Positions 35,001 through 45,408 of a stretch of 64,000 nucleotides of DNA are shown one piece after another. Origin of the DNA: Pleodorina starrii. Taxonomy: Eukaryota; Chlorophyta; Chlorophyceae; Chlamydomonadales; Volvocaceae. Below the pieces are notes generated by a model, which saw only the letters and a program-made list of their open reading frames with translations, was not told the origin of the DNA and did no database searches. Numbering within the stretch: the first letter of the stretch is position 1; each line of letters opens with the position of its first letter. The DNA lies in the NCBI GenBank assembly GCA_030267565.1, contig BRXU01000032.1:1137501-1201500 (forward strand), in the 5' to 3' direction. A program made the translations under genes and the position numbers.

Positions 35001-38000
35001 GAGTAACACCCCCCTCTACGAGGTAGGCTGCCGCCCAGCATCACCCGCCGCTTGGCTTCCCAGGTCCTGCCCTGGGCCTGCCTCCCATCCATTTGTATAA
35101 ACATGTTGGCGCCGCTCATGATGGGGCCGCCGCTCATCCGCAAACGGCTTCTTTCGTGCCGCCTCACGATACCCCTCAGGCCCTTCCCTATACCTTCTCT
35201 TTCTTTCTATTCCCCTTCCCCTACCTCGGCCCCTGCCCCTGCCCCGTTCCCTACTCCGCCGTTGCCCTATCCCCTGCCCCGACCCCTGTGCCGGCCCCTG
35301 TCACGTCGCCGCCCCGAGCCCTGCGCGGACGCCGTCCCGTCGCTGCGGTTTCCTTTTTCTGACCCCTGCGCCGGCCCCTGCGCCGGGCCCTGCCCCGTCC
35401 CTGCCCCGTCCCCTCTCCCCTTCCCGCCTCCGTCCCTTTCTCCATTCCCGGCCCCTCCCGACCCGGACCTTCCCTGATCCGCTGCTCCCTTCTGCCTCCT
35501 GCCTCCCCTCCGTCCCCTCAGTTCCATGGAGATGTTGGACCGGGACGACAAGTTCTTCTGCGACCACTGCTGCTGCTTGCAGGTAGGAGCGGGAAAGGGG
35601 AAGATTGGGAAGGAGCGGTGAAGGGAGGGGACGCACTCGCGCCGTGTTCGGGGCTCAAATGCTGAACGCATGCACAGCGTCAAGCGGGGCCAGATCCGGC
35701 TTTGCACTCCCGAATGGAGTAAACGATGGTATGAAAACAGGTCTGCCAGCAGATGGTGTGGGGCTTGAGGCGTCAGGGATGCAGCTGTGGCGAGTGGGAG
35801 CGCTGCGCGTGTTGTTTGCAACATGTGATGGGCTCACTGTTGCCGCCCTTCTTGCCGCACACCAGTCCCCGCACTTGGCACCTGAGCTACGCGTTATCAC
35901 CCCTGGCCGGACCCCGAATGCCACACACCGGGACCCCAGGAGGCCAAGAAGCGCATGCTGCTGCGCTGTGCGCCTCCCTGCCTCATCCTGCACCTCAAGC
36001 GATTCAAGTACGTGGAGGCGCAGGGCAGGTAGGCGAGCTGGCGGGCGAGTGGGCGGGGAGGTTTAGGGGTAACAGAGGCCTGGCAACGTTTTGGGATTGC
36101 CTGGAGCGAGGGCATTGTCGTTACGTGTGAGGTGCTTGCAAGCTGTTTGTCCACAAGTGTACTTTATACGGGCTTGGGACGTCGAGTGATGTTCTGGCTT
36201 CGCTATCGTCAGCTTTGAATGCGGCCGGAGCATAAGTGATAACCGTATGAGTATTTAGCCTCACTACTGTGAGGTCTCGGGTCGGCACCCCCAGACCGCA
36301 TGAGCCCAGCGAAGCTTTATTGCTTCACAACAAAGCGGTCGGGAGAGATTTGTTACAGTGCCCGTTTGGTTGGAGCATACCGATCCACCCTTCGCCTGGG
36401 TCCCGCCTAACATTCTACGTACGGCCGGTTCGGTACCCCTGCTTCAAACACACGCTTGGCACCACAATTGTTTGGTGGGAAGATGGTGCGGTCAGGGGGA
36501 TCTTTTCCTCCTGGGATGTTTAGGTTTCACGTTGGTCGTTGTCCAGCTCGATCCCTTGACCGCCTACCAAGGAGCAAGGACCTTGGTCTGCTGCTGAAAC
36601 TGTTTCATTTCGCTGTCGTTTCCTAGGCGTGACTGTTTGGGTTGACGTATTGTACTGGAGGGTCACCCCCTCGTTGTTTTCTTACTGTAAACCCTCCCCC
36701 TTCCCCCTCATCCCATGTCGTCATCATCTCAGGCTGCGCAAGCTGATGTACCGGGTGGTGTTCCCCATGGAGCTCAAGCTGTCCAACACCACGGGAGACG
36801 ACCCCGCGGCGGCGGACACCCTGTACAACCTCACCGCGGTGGTGGTGCACGTGGGCAGTGGGCCGCACCACGGTGAGAGAGGGGCGGGGCGCGAACGCCG
36901 CGGGTGTGGGAGGAAAGGGAAGGAGACGACAACTCGCTCGGTGCAAACACGAAGGATTTGGCTTGGGAAGGAAGCGCTGGATGGGGCTCGGTGGTGCGGG
37001 AAGGTGTGCGCTTGGCCCAATTGCGCGGGGCCGGGGGCTTGGCTAGACTGAGGCTGAGTGGGAAAAGATGGCTTCATCATTGCGGCTCGTGGGGAAAGTC
37101 TCATAGGGTGGGAAGGTGGGAAGGTGAGGGAGATGTATTGGCAAACAGAGGCGGACAGCCTGTGAAATCGAGAGGTGGACATGACGAGGCGGGGCGGCGG
37201 GGGCGTCCCGCCAGGAGGTACGGCGCCCCTAAGCATCTTAGCACCTGGGGGCAAATGAAACGTCCGACACCCCGTTGAAGGGTGGGGGGGAGTCAAAGAC
37301 TGGCCGCCGCTGCTGATAGTGCGATGCGTTCCGTAAGCCGCCTGTGGTCTGCCCTGCATCCGTTGGACTACGTATGCTGTGGCAAGCTGACAGAGCAGGT
37401 ACTAAAGCCGGCTGCTGTGGGTCAGGTTAGGGCTGGTACTAGGCTGGCTGCTGGCTGTTTGGTGGATGTATGCACAGCTATTCTTGCTGGCCATTCTCGT
37501 GAAGCCACCCGCCGGCCGCCGTTCAGTCCTCACTGTGGACCCACCATGTGTAGATAGTGCCTGTTTGCAAAGGTTTCGGCCGTACTACATTTGCTGCCTC
37601 ATCTTTCGCCTTCCCCGCGTGCCCATAAGCACATCCCGCCTTCCCGCAGCCGGCGACAAGACCCATACTGCCACTATCACCGTCCAGCGCCCTTCGCCTT
37701 GCACGCATGTACCCGTGCCTCCCCTGCAGAGTATGTGCCCCCTCCCACGCCCATCCTGCGCTTCCTGAGCCGTTGCCCCCGAGTCAACACACGGCTTTCC
37801 CCATTTCACCCCTTTGCGTTGCCGCGCCTCCTCCTTCCCCCCTTTTTCAGGTCACTACGTGTCGCTCATCAAGAGTGGGCCCCAGTGGCTGTTCTTTGAC
37901 GACGAGAATGTGGAGCTCATCACGGAAAACCAGGTGCAGAGCACATTCGGATCCACCTCCGAATACGGACAGAACAACATGGACCACGGCTATATTCTCT

Positions 38001-38023
38001 TTTACGAACGCGCGGGGGCGTAG
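32020..38023 (+). CDS. UBP3: Ubiquitin-specific protease, UBP3/UBP4 (USP12/46) type, eight exons, 359 aa
   Basis: Exons: 32020-32244, 32467-32565, 33095-33259, 34572-34699, 35522-35582, 35940-36028, 36733-36872, 37851-38023. All are GT-AG with consistent phase (1080 nt), and the length is close to the ~370 aa of plant UBP3/UBP4. The Cys box [18 protein letters not shown] carries nucleophile Cys31; [12 protein letters not shown] follows. A zinc ribbon is formed by RCLHC and [17 protein letters not shown] precedes the His box GHYVSLI (His304), and [10 protein letters not shown] and DHGYILFYE complete the fold. The N-terminus MGANSSR fits an N-myristoylation signal. The enzyme removes ubiquitin from proteins; USP12/46 in animals needs WD-repeat partners, and in Arabidopsis UBP3/UBP4 act in pollen development. 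Introns reach about 1.8 kb and hold no other gene. Confidence 0.93.
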
Positions 38024-39280
38024 GCCGAGGAGGGGAGCTTCTTGGTGAAGGGGGTGGGCTGCTGGAGGGGGGAGCCCTTACCACGAAGGGAGCAGCGGAG
38101 GAAAGGGACGCAGCAGGGAAGGGCTTGCCCGCCTGGGGGGGCAGGGCGGGGCACAGGTTGCATGGCTGGAGAGACGTACGATGGTATGCAAGTACCTGGG
38201 GGTGAGGGTGGAAGCTGCGTTGTGCTCGGTGTGGCTGGGGTCGAAACGGAGGAGGCAGGCAAGCCCGGAGGACACGCAGCCCAGCGCAGTGCAATCCGAG
38301 CTGGTTGTGTATGGTCCCCCCAGTGCAGTTGAGCGGAAGCTTATCGCGGTGCACTGTGTCTTGTGCGGCGTCTGTGGAGCCACCCGGCATAGTCGGCTGC
38401 GGGATCGTGCTTTTCGGCGCCAATGGTGGGCCGCCGAGCCAAGTACCACGCGCACTGCTACGCTGCCCTTGCATGATAATGTACAAGCTCCTTGGCCTAT
38501 GCGTGGGTTGAAGCTAGTTGGGACGAGACTGGCATTGCGGCATGGCTTTCTGCCGGGGTCGCACACTAGGGAGGGACCCGTAGCCAGCCAGCGGGACAGG
38601 GACGTGTTATGGACTTCAGCTGCATCTGCCGCGCGCTGGCGGGCGGCAGTAGCGGTGATGCGAAGGGGCTGGCGGAAATGGCGCCACCATACACGCACAG
38701 CGGGAGCACTTTCGAAAGATGCCGATGCCCCCCTTTTCAAGTGATGTGTGTGCGGGGCCTCGCTAGGGCGCCTTGTTGACGTGCCCACAAACTGCATGGC
38801 CTTGTTTTACCTTCGCCCATGGTGGCAGGGCACGCAATGTCGTTTTAGACGCAGCTGTTCACCCTCGGGCGTGTCCGCACCGCACAGGAATTGTGTGAAG
38901 TGACTCATGAGCCCCCTAGTGGCCGATGAAGATTGCGACTCTTCGGGGGTTCGGGCTGGATGTCTTGAGTGGTAGATGGGTAATAGGGGTGGCCCATGAT
39001 GATCTTTGTCCTTGCCGGTGCTCCGCTGCTCCCGGTAGTGCCGACCCGGGAGAGTTTCTGGTTCCTCGTGGGTCCGGCGTGTCTGCGTGTAGATTCTGCA
39101 CGTCAGGTGCTGAGAGGTGCCGCGGCCACGACAGTGTCAGATGCGGCCTGCACTGGCGATCCTGGGACCTCTGTACACCAATTCATCCAAGGGGTATCGT
39201 AAACGCGGATGGCATAGCTTATCTGGTGGCATGTCTTCGAGTGATTGAGAGGGGCGCAACACATGTTAAGCATTCGGCAC
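38024..39280. other. 3' flank of the UBP gene, no gene recognised
   Basis: Presumed 3' UTR and intergenic DNA. No plus-strand TGTAA was noticed here and no ORF shows a recognisable family. Confidence 0.5.
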
Positions 39281-40191
39281 CATGGTTCTGGGGCGGCCCG
39301 TGTTGCAGTGGTGTGTCAGCCTTCCGTCGGGGTCCTGGTGCTTGGGTCAGTTGTTGGCGCCCGCGGCGCCTGACGGACCCAACCCTAAATCCCCTTGTTC
39401 CTGGGAGGCTGTCCGCGGTTATTGGCTGCTGCCGCAAGCTGGCGACTATACGGCAGGCCGGTTTGTGCACCGGGTTCATGCTGAACAACCTGCCGTGGAT
39501 GGCCAGCTTCGAAGCTGCATGCTGCCGGCCCCATTCTCCCCCCCCCCAAATGCTGAGGTTGGCTGCCATTCCCGGGAAGTGTTGGCCACGCTGCCGCTGT
39601 GATGTGCCCTGGTAGCCTGGTTCCAGCCATGCCTCTGTCAGCCGGTGACGCAGCTCACACACCGTACGTGTAGTGCATCAGGGGGAGGGCGCCGCGGCCG
39701 TGGCTGAGCAGATAGCAGTCCCAGCAGTTGGTGCTCGCATCGGTGGGCCATGTGGCGGTGGGCTGGGTCCTGGGTGGGTGGGGCCTCCTGCTCATAGCGT
39801 CCTGCTCGTCCAGGGTCCAACAGCGATCAGCGGGTCTTTCGACCAGGCAGGATACAGGCGCGAAGCCAGGCTGTGTTGGCTGCTGGCATAGCCCCGTCTG
39901 CCTCCGGGGGGATCAGGCGGCCATTGGATAGGGCCAACCGCAGACCCCCTGTTGGGCTGCATGCCAAGAGACCGCCTGGTGACACGAGCCAGTCTGGCTA
40001 AAGGGGGAAGGTCCGGACTGCGGAGGCCTGCTGGGAACAGGTGCTGCCAGTCCACAGCAGGTGCAGCGGCCAGTAGCGACTGAAGCTGGGGTCCTGCTGG
40101 GCCACAGCTGGGATACAAGTATTAGTATTATTAGTATAAGTATTATTATTATTAGTATTATTATTGTTATATTTATTACAAGTATTGACAT

Positions 40192-40240
<49 letters not shown>

Positions 40241-40241
40241 A

Positions 40242-40272
<31 letters not shown>

Positions 40273-40974
40273 GTAGTAGTAGTAGTAGTAGTAATACTAA
40301 TACTAATACTACTAATACTACTAATACTTATTAGTAGTAGTATTAGTAGTATTAGTATTAGTATTAGTATTAGTATTAGTATTAGTACTAGTATTAGTAT
40401 TATTATTAGTATTAGTATTAGTAGTATTAGTAGTATTAGTATTAGTATTAGTATTATTAGTAGTATTAGTATTATTAGTATTAGTATTATTAGTATTAGT
40501 ATTAGTATTATTATTAGTATTTTAATTGTAATCAGTACTACTATATATAATAATACGCCCGACCGGAGGACAGGGCATGGGTTAAGAGAGCAGAAGAGGT
40601 GGAGTGACAGGTTTCCCCGGTCCCAGTCCTTCCCCGCCACTGTGACACACCATTACAGGATCTGGTTTTAGCAGGGCACGGCCGTTGACACCAGGGTAGC
40701 ATCATCTTAGGGCGGGGACCAAGCTATGAAGCCATCGATACACTTGTGCAGGGCTGCCAGCTGCAGTGGGGTGGGCCCCACGAAGGAGAAGTTAAATGCA
40801 AGGGTGTTCCCCAGTACCTGCTTGGCGAAATGGACCCTGCCAGTGCGTGCCGCCGCAACACATGCCCAATCTTGCTGAGCTGCTGGGTTTTGCCTGACAA
40901 GGCACCCAGCAGCACCTGGTTGACAACCGCCAGCCCCCCCAGCCCCCCAGCCCCCCAGTCTCCCAGCCCCCCAA
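39281..40974 (-). pseudogene. Degraded L1-type LINE fragment
   Basis: The best evidence is minus-strand 40707-40870, which reads GRVHFAKQVLGNTLAFNF and then LQLAALHKCIDGFI. This is the pattern just after the reverse transcriptase palm in L1-type LINEs, where a conserved region is followed by a helix ending in FI or FLW. Further minus-strand frames from 40100 down to 39281 (for example around VCELRHRLTEAWLEP) could be the C-terminal domain, but are broken and unproven. The microsatellite at 40117-40555 interrupts it. Confidence 0.45.
40117..40555. repeat. AT-rich TATTAG/ATT microsatellite, ~440 bp
   Basis: Compound array of ATT, AGT and TATTAG units, switching to the complementary ACTAAT phase at about 40293-40330 and back. 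The local GC drop is extreme next to ~65% GC neighbours. Confidence 0.95.
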
Positions 40975-41125
40975 CCGTGCCGGAGATCGTCCATCTCGCT
41001 AGGTGAGCCTGTCACCGCTAGGGTGCGTGCATGGTCAAGCGGCCCTGCTGCACACGCCACTGCTTCCGCTGCCAACAACTGCTGCCGCCGCCACTTCGCC
41101 CCCCGCCACTACTCCGGCCGTTGCC

Positions 41126-41325
41126 TTCGCTCCAGGACTCAACAAGCCCCTCAAGGCCACCCTAGGCTCTCCCAGGCCCCCCGAGGTCCCCCTAGGCCCC
41201 AACTTCCCCAGGCCTCCCCAGGTACCCCAGGTTCCCTCAGGCCCCCACAAGGCCCCCCCCCAACAAGCCCCTAAAGATACCCCAAGGCACACCCAGGCCC
41301 TCCCTGGACTCCCTGGGCTGTCGGA
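41126..41325. repeat. C-rich degenerate repeat (CCCAGGCC-like)
   Basis: Irregular CCCCAGGCC / CCCTAGGCC units about 9-12 bp long. A tract of the same style occurs at 51265-51810 next to another LINE fragment. Confidence 0.6.
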
Positions 41326-41800
41326 TCACATGACTGCACACGAACGAACCATGTGCCTACATACCCCAGACTCCCCCCCAGCGTGCAACGCAGAAAGCAA
41401 AGCTGGAAATGAAGGGGTGCACATGAAATCAGGTGCGAAGATATGCACACATGGCAGTTCCAGGCATGACCGCGCGACAATCCAAGCGTCCTGTCGGTAG
41501 GGCCGAGACAAGAAGATAAAATGTCAAACGTACGGTGAACACCAAGTCTGCACGCAAGCAGGAAACACCTGGAGAAGTGCCCAGCCACAAACAACCAACG
41601 ATGCAGCAGCGGGTCGCCAACACGCTCACCTAACCACGGATCGGCCAAACAACAAGACGGCATGGGCCTCCGCGGATCACCCCACTACGGACACATCGGT
41701 AAAACAAACCCTGAACAGGCAAGTGTTGACCCGATCACAGTGCTCACAATGACGAACAAAGTTGGCATGACGTCGGTAAGGAGGCAGGTTCGCTCGCGCC
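41271..41800 (-). pseudogene. Degenerate Ty3/gypsy integrase fragment
   Basis: The minus strand includes a ~79 bp stretch (about 41698-41776) nearly identical to plus-strand 48038-48150 apart from a 35 bp deletion. Beyond it, protein-level resemblance to the integrase core continues (AGHFSRCFLLACRLG against VEHFSKYAVLVPLPD). Frames are broken. Confidence 0.5.
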
Positions 41801-41876
41801 CGGCGCTTGCGCCACTGACCACGTCGTACGCATAGTGCAGACCTTGCAGTCCATTCAGCGCCGCGCTCCTGCATTT

Positions 41877-42597
41877 ATGTTTGTCTGTGAGCAGCCGCGC
41901 GCCTCGTGGCGCAATGCGTCGGCTGCACAGCAGCGTGTTTCGGATGCATTTGGTGAGCCGGTGGTTGTTGACGCTGCGCGCTTCGGTTCCCTTGCGCATC
42001 GCTTGTCTGCCCACTGGACTAACCTTGCGGATCCCGAGCTGCTTGCCTTAACTACTTCCCTGGTTCGTCCGGAGCATGATCTTTCCCTCCAAAGCATTTT
42101 GTCGCCCGGGCGCACGGTCAGACCCGCGCGCGTCCCGGAGGCGCAGGGGCTGTCGGGCCCACGCGCAGGCCCTACTCTTGGGCCTGGCGCACTTCACCCC
42201 GGCGCAGCGGCAGTACGCGATGGCATTGCTCCCCCAGGGAAGGGCCGCACCCTACCCGCAGGGGGCCGCGGCGGCGGTCCCTTTGCAGCCGGCCTATGCA
42301 GCACCACCGGCAGCACCGCCTCCCCTCCCTCAGCCAATCTACGCGCCGCCCCGGTACGAGCCACCCCGGCTACTAGCCGCACCACCACCGCCGCCGGCCA
42401 ACGTCTCAGGGGCACCGCCGCGCGGTCAGATACGGCCCTGTTTCTCGTGCCACCAGCTTGGGCACGAGTGGAAGCACTGCCCCCTGTACCTGGCGAGGGC
42501 GGGCACCCCGGAGGGCATAGCCGACTACCACGCCTTCCGCCACATGGCGGCGCAGCAGGTGGCGGCGGCGCGCAGGGCGCCGGCGCCGCCCCAGTAG
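41877..42597 (+). CDS. Gag-like protein with CCHC zinc knuckle (frameshifted)
   Basis: The first part (from ATG 41877, MFVCEQPRASW) runs in one frame to about 42115; the second part (to TAG 42595-42597) is in the next frame, so there is one indel near 42110-42130. The second part has a Pro/Ala-rich stretch followed by CFSCHQLGHEWKHC, a CX2CX4HX4C zinc knuckle that binds nucleic acid in Gag proteins. After the TAG the same frame stays open for 72 more codons with coding-like content (VEKAAVRELDDIAAEGG), to TAG at 42814-42816. Confidence 0.65.
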
Positions 42598-42879
42598 GAT
42601 GCCGGATCGCCTCGGCTCCCGTCAGCCGCACCACCGGGCGTTCCGCCCGGGGGGTCGGGAGTCGAGAAGGCGGCAGTCCGAGAGCTCGACGACATTGCGG
42701 CGGAAGGTGGGGTGCATTGGGTTGTGGAGGATAGCGTGTTGGTAGTCACTTTCCGCGCCAGTGGTCAGGGCGCTAGCCCCTTGGGCAGCGGGAGTAACGA
42801 ATGCCTGCTAAGCTAGCCGTGTCTGTGTCCCGGGCGAGCCTGGCAAGAGCGGGGAGGCGCCGCCTCCCCTCCCTCGCTT

Positions 42880-43340
42880 CCCCCCTCCCACCCGCCCTCC
42901 CCTCCCCCTGCCACGCGGAAGGCACCGTCCCCCCCCCCCGTGCCCCCCCCTCCTTGCCCCACCCCCCCTCCCCTCCCCCCTGCCGCGCGGAAGGCGCCCG
43001 TCCCTCCCTGCCCCCCCTCCCCTTTGCAGCCCCCCCCGCCCCTGCCCTCCCAGCCCCCTGCCGCGCGGAAGGCGCCATCCCGCCCCCCTGCCCCCCCCTT
43101 CCCCCCCCCCCCCGCCCCCCCCCTTTCCCTGCCGCGCGGAAGGCGCCGTCCCTCCCCTGTGCCCCCCCCCTTGCCCCCCCCCTTGCCCCCCCTCCCCGCC
43201 CCCCCCCTTCCCCCCCCCCGCGCGGAATGCGCTGCCCCCCCTCCCGCCCCCCCCCGCGCGGAATGCGCTGCCCCCCCCTTTTTGCCCCCGCGCGGAAGGT
43301 GCTGCCCCAGGCCCGCGCGGAAAGCGTTGGCTCACGCGCT
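42880..43340 (+). repeat. C-rich minisatellite with GCGCGGAA core
   Basis: About eight irregular units, each with a conserved core GCGCGGAAxGCG followed by a variable poly-C spacer, lying between gag and the RT start codon. Late units carry GCGCGGAATGCGCTGC. Confidence 0.85.
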
Positions 43341-43380
43341 GAGAGCGCTGCCCTGCTGCCGGTGCCGCCCCGACCGTGTG

Positions 43381-45408
43381 ATGCTTGCAGTTCATATGGA
43401 GGCCCATCATGCGCCAGCCGCGCCCGCGCCAGGTCCCTGGTTCGGACGGGACGGGGCAAAGCTCAACACGGCCGCGTGGCAACGCTATGGGTACGACTCG
43501 CCCACCTTCCGCAATGAGGCGGCATGGAGCTTCCACACGCAGCCGCAGCCGCGTCAGCGACCAGCCTACCCGCCACCACTGGCACACCGTCAGGCCATGG
43601 GGCGGCACTTCGACCAGCTGCTGGCAGCCGGCATCACCGAGCGCTACGACCCACAGCTCCATGGCTCCCGAGACGTTTTCGCCGCCGTCGTGAACCCGCT
43701 ACACGTCGTCACCAAGGCGGACGGCGATATCCGGCCGGTCATTGACCCCTCGGCGTCGGGCGTCAACGCGTGCATGGACCCGCTGCCCTGCCCCTTGCCG
43801 GACCTCTCCACCATCCTCCACGACCTCCCGCCGAACGGCTACCTGGGCAAACGGGACCTCGCCAGCGGTTTCCACCACGTTAAGCGCTGTCCCGAGGCGC
43901 GGCGCGTCATGGGCTTCCTGCATCCCACCACCGGGGAGCTGCAGCGGTGGGTCGCCTTGCCATTCGGCGCCAGCCAGAGCCCGCCCATCTTCATTGAGGT
44001 CACCGGCGCGGCGGCGGAAATCTTCCAGCGCGTCTGTGACGCTCGCGGCATCCGGGTGCGTATCTACGTGTACGTGGACGACTTGATGTTGCTCGGTGAG
44101 CGGCACGAGGACGTGCGTGCGGCCTTCGACGTTCTGGACGAGGTGGGTGCCGAGCTGGGGCTGGAGTGGAAGGCCAGCAAAGACCGGGGTCGGGATCAGC
44201 CGCTGCAGCAGCTCGACTTCCTGGGCATGCTATTCGACACGGTGCGCATGGAGATGCGCATGTCGCCCGCCAAGCGCCAGCGCTACGCGGAGGCCGTGCA
44301 GTCGCTGCTTACCGCCTCCAGCGACGTGCCGCTGCGGGAGCTGCAGTCCGTCATCGGCCGCCTCACCTTCATCGCCCGGGCATGTCGGTGGGGCCGTGTT
44401 TACCTTCAAAGCCTGTATGATGCCGCCTTCACGCTACTGCCAACACCGAACGCCCGCGTCAACCTTTCCACCGCGGCCCGGGAGGACCTCGCCTTCTGGC
44501 TGCTAACCCTACGCGCTGACTCCTCTGTCTGGGACGGTGTCCGCCGCTGCACCACGGGCAACATCGACTTGGTGAGGGGGGATTTCCTCGGCACCGACGG
44601 CGCGGTTATCTTCACAGACGCCAGTGGTCGGGGCTTCGGGGCGGCTTGGGAGGCAGCGGAGGTTCAGGGCTGGTGGTCGGAGGGGCAGCGCGGCCTGCAC
44701 ATCGCCTGGCTGGAGCTGCCCGCGGTGCTGCGGGCCCTGCAGTCCTGGGGCCCGCAGCTCGCGGGCAAGCGCGTCCTGGTGCGCTGCGACAACACCCAGG
44801 CGGTCGCAGCCATTAACCGGGGCGCATCACGCCTGCCCGACAGCCGCGCGATCAGCAGGCAGATCGCGGAGCTCGCCGTGCGGCACGGCTTTGAGCTGCG
44901 GGCGGAACACATCAGCGGTTCGGACAACGTACGCGCAGACAGCCTCAGCCGACGCCTGGCGGAAGCAGATGACCAGCAGTTGCGATTGAAGCCCAGCGTG
45001 TTTGAGGGTTTGTGTGGGTCGGGTCCGTTCAAGCCGTCTGTCGATTGCTGCTGCGATAACGCCGGGTTCAACCGCCAAGGAGGCTGCGGCACATTTTTCA
45101 GTCCGGGTAATTCGGTCATGGGTCAGGAGCGTGCACTGGCGGGGCGCGCCCTGTGGGCCTTTTCCCCGAAGGCGCTCGTGGGAGAGGTGCTGGGCACGAT
45201 CAGGAAGGCGTGGGACCTAGATCGGGGCACGCGAGCCACGGTAGTAGTGCCCCACTGGCCGGAAAGGCCGTGGTTTGATTGGTTTGTCCGTCGCCGCCTC
45301 TTTCGGGTGGAGGGCACACTGCCGCGGGGCAGCCGCGTCTGTCTGTGGCCTTGGGGCGCCGAGGTCGATCCCGCCCCTTACGACTTCCTTGTGCTCCGCC
45401 TGCCCTGA
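43381..45408 (+). CDS. Reverse transcriptase-RNase H of the DIRS-like element, 675 aa
   Basis: Starts at the first in-frame ATG (43381, MLAVHMEAHHAP); the frame is open upstream only through the C-rich minisatellite. RT motifs: PVIDPSASGVN, LGKRDLASGFHHV, LPFGASQSPPIF and the catalytic YVDD at residues 231-234. RNase H motifs: FTDASGRGFG with Asp413, AWLELPAVLRAL, VRCDNTQAVAAI and SGSDNVRADSLSR, which together supply the acidic metal-binding residues. The C-terminal ~120 residues, with VPHWPERPWFDWF, resemble the extension between RNase H and recombinase in this class. The ORF is intact. It ends 130 nt inside the next, -1-shifted frame. Confidence 0.88.
   Translation: MLAVHMEAHHAPAAPAPGPWFGRDGAKLNTAAWQRYGYDSPTFRNEAAWSFHTQPQPRQRPAYPPPLAHRQAMGRHFDQLLAAGITERYDPQLHGSRDVFAAVVNPLHVVTKADGDIRPVIDPSASGVNACMDPLPCPLPDLSTILHDLPPNGYLGKRDLASGFHHVKRCPEARRVMGFLHPTTGELQRWVALPFGASQSPPIFIEVTGAAAEIFQRVCDARGIRVRIYVYVDDLMLLGERHEDVRAAFDVLDEVGAELGLEWKASKDRGRDQPLQQLDFLGMLFDTVRMEMRMSPAKRQRYAEAVQSLLTASSDVPLRELQSVIGRLTFIARACRWGRVYLQSLYDAAFTLLPTPNARVNLSTAAREDLAFWLLTLRADSSVWDGVRRCTTGNIDLVRGDFLGTDGAVIFTDASGRGFGAAWEAAEVQGWWSEGQRGLHIAWLELPAVLRALQSWGPQLAGKRVLVRCDNTQAVAAINRGASRLPDSRAISRQIAELAVRHGFELRAEHISGSDNVRADSLSRRLAEADDQQLRLKPSVFEGLCGSGPFKPSVDCCCDNAGFNRQGGCGTFFSPGNSVMGQERALAGRALWAFSPKALVGEVLGTIRKAWDLDRGTRATVVVPHWPERPWFDWFVRRRLFRVEGTLPRGSRVCLWPWGAEVDPAPYDFLVLRLP

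Noticed and set aside
42880..43340. CRISPR-like spaced repeats (GCGCGGAA core with variable spacers)
   Set aside because: Spacers are simple poly-C of variable length and the genome is eukaryotic; it is a minisatellite.
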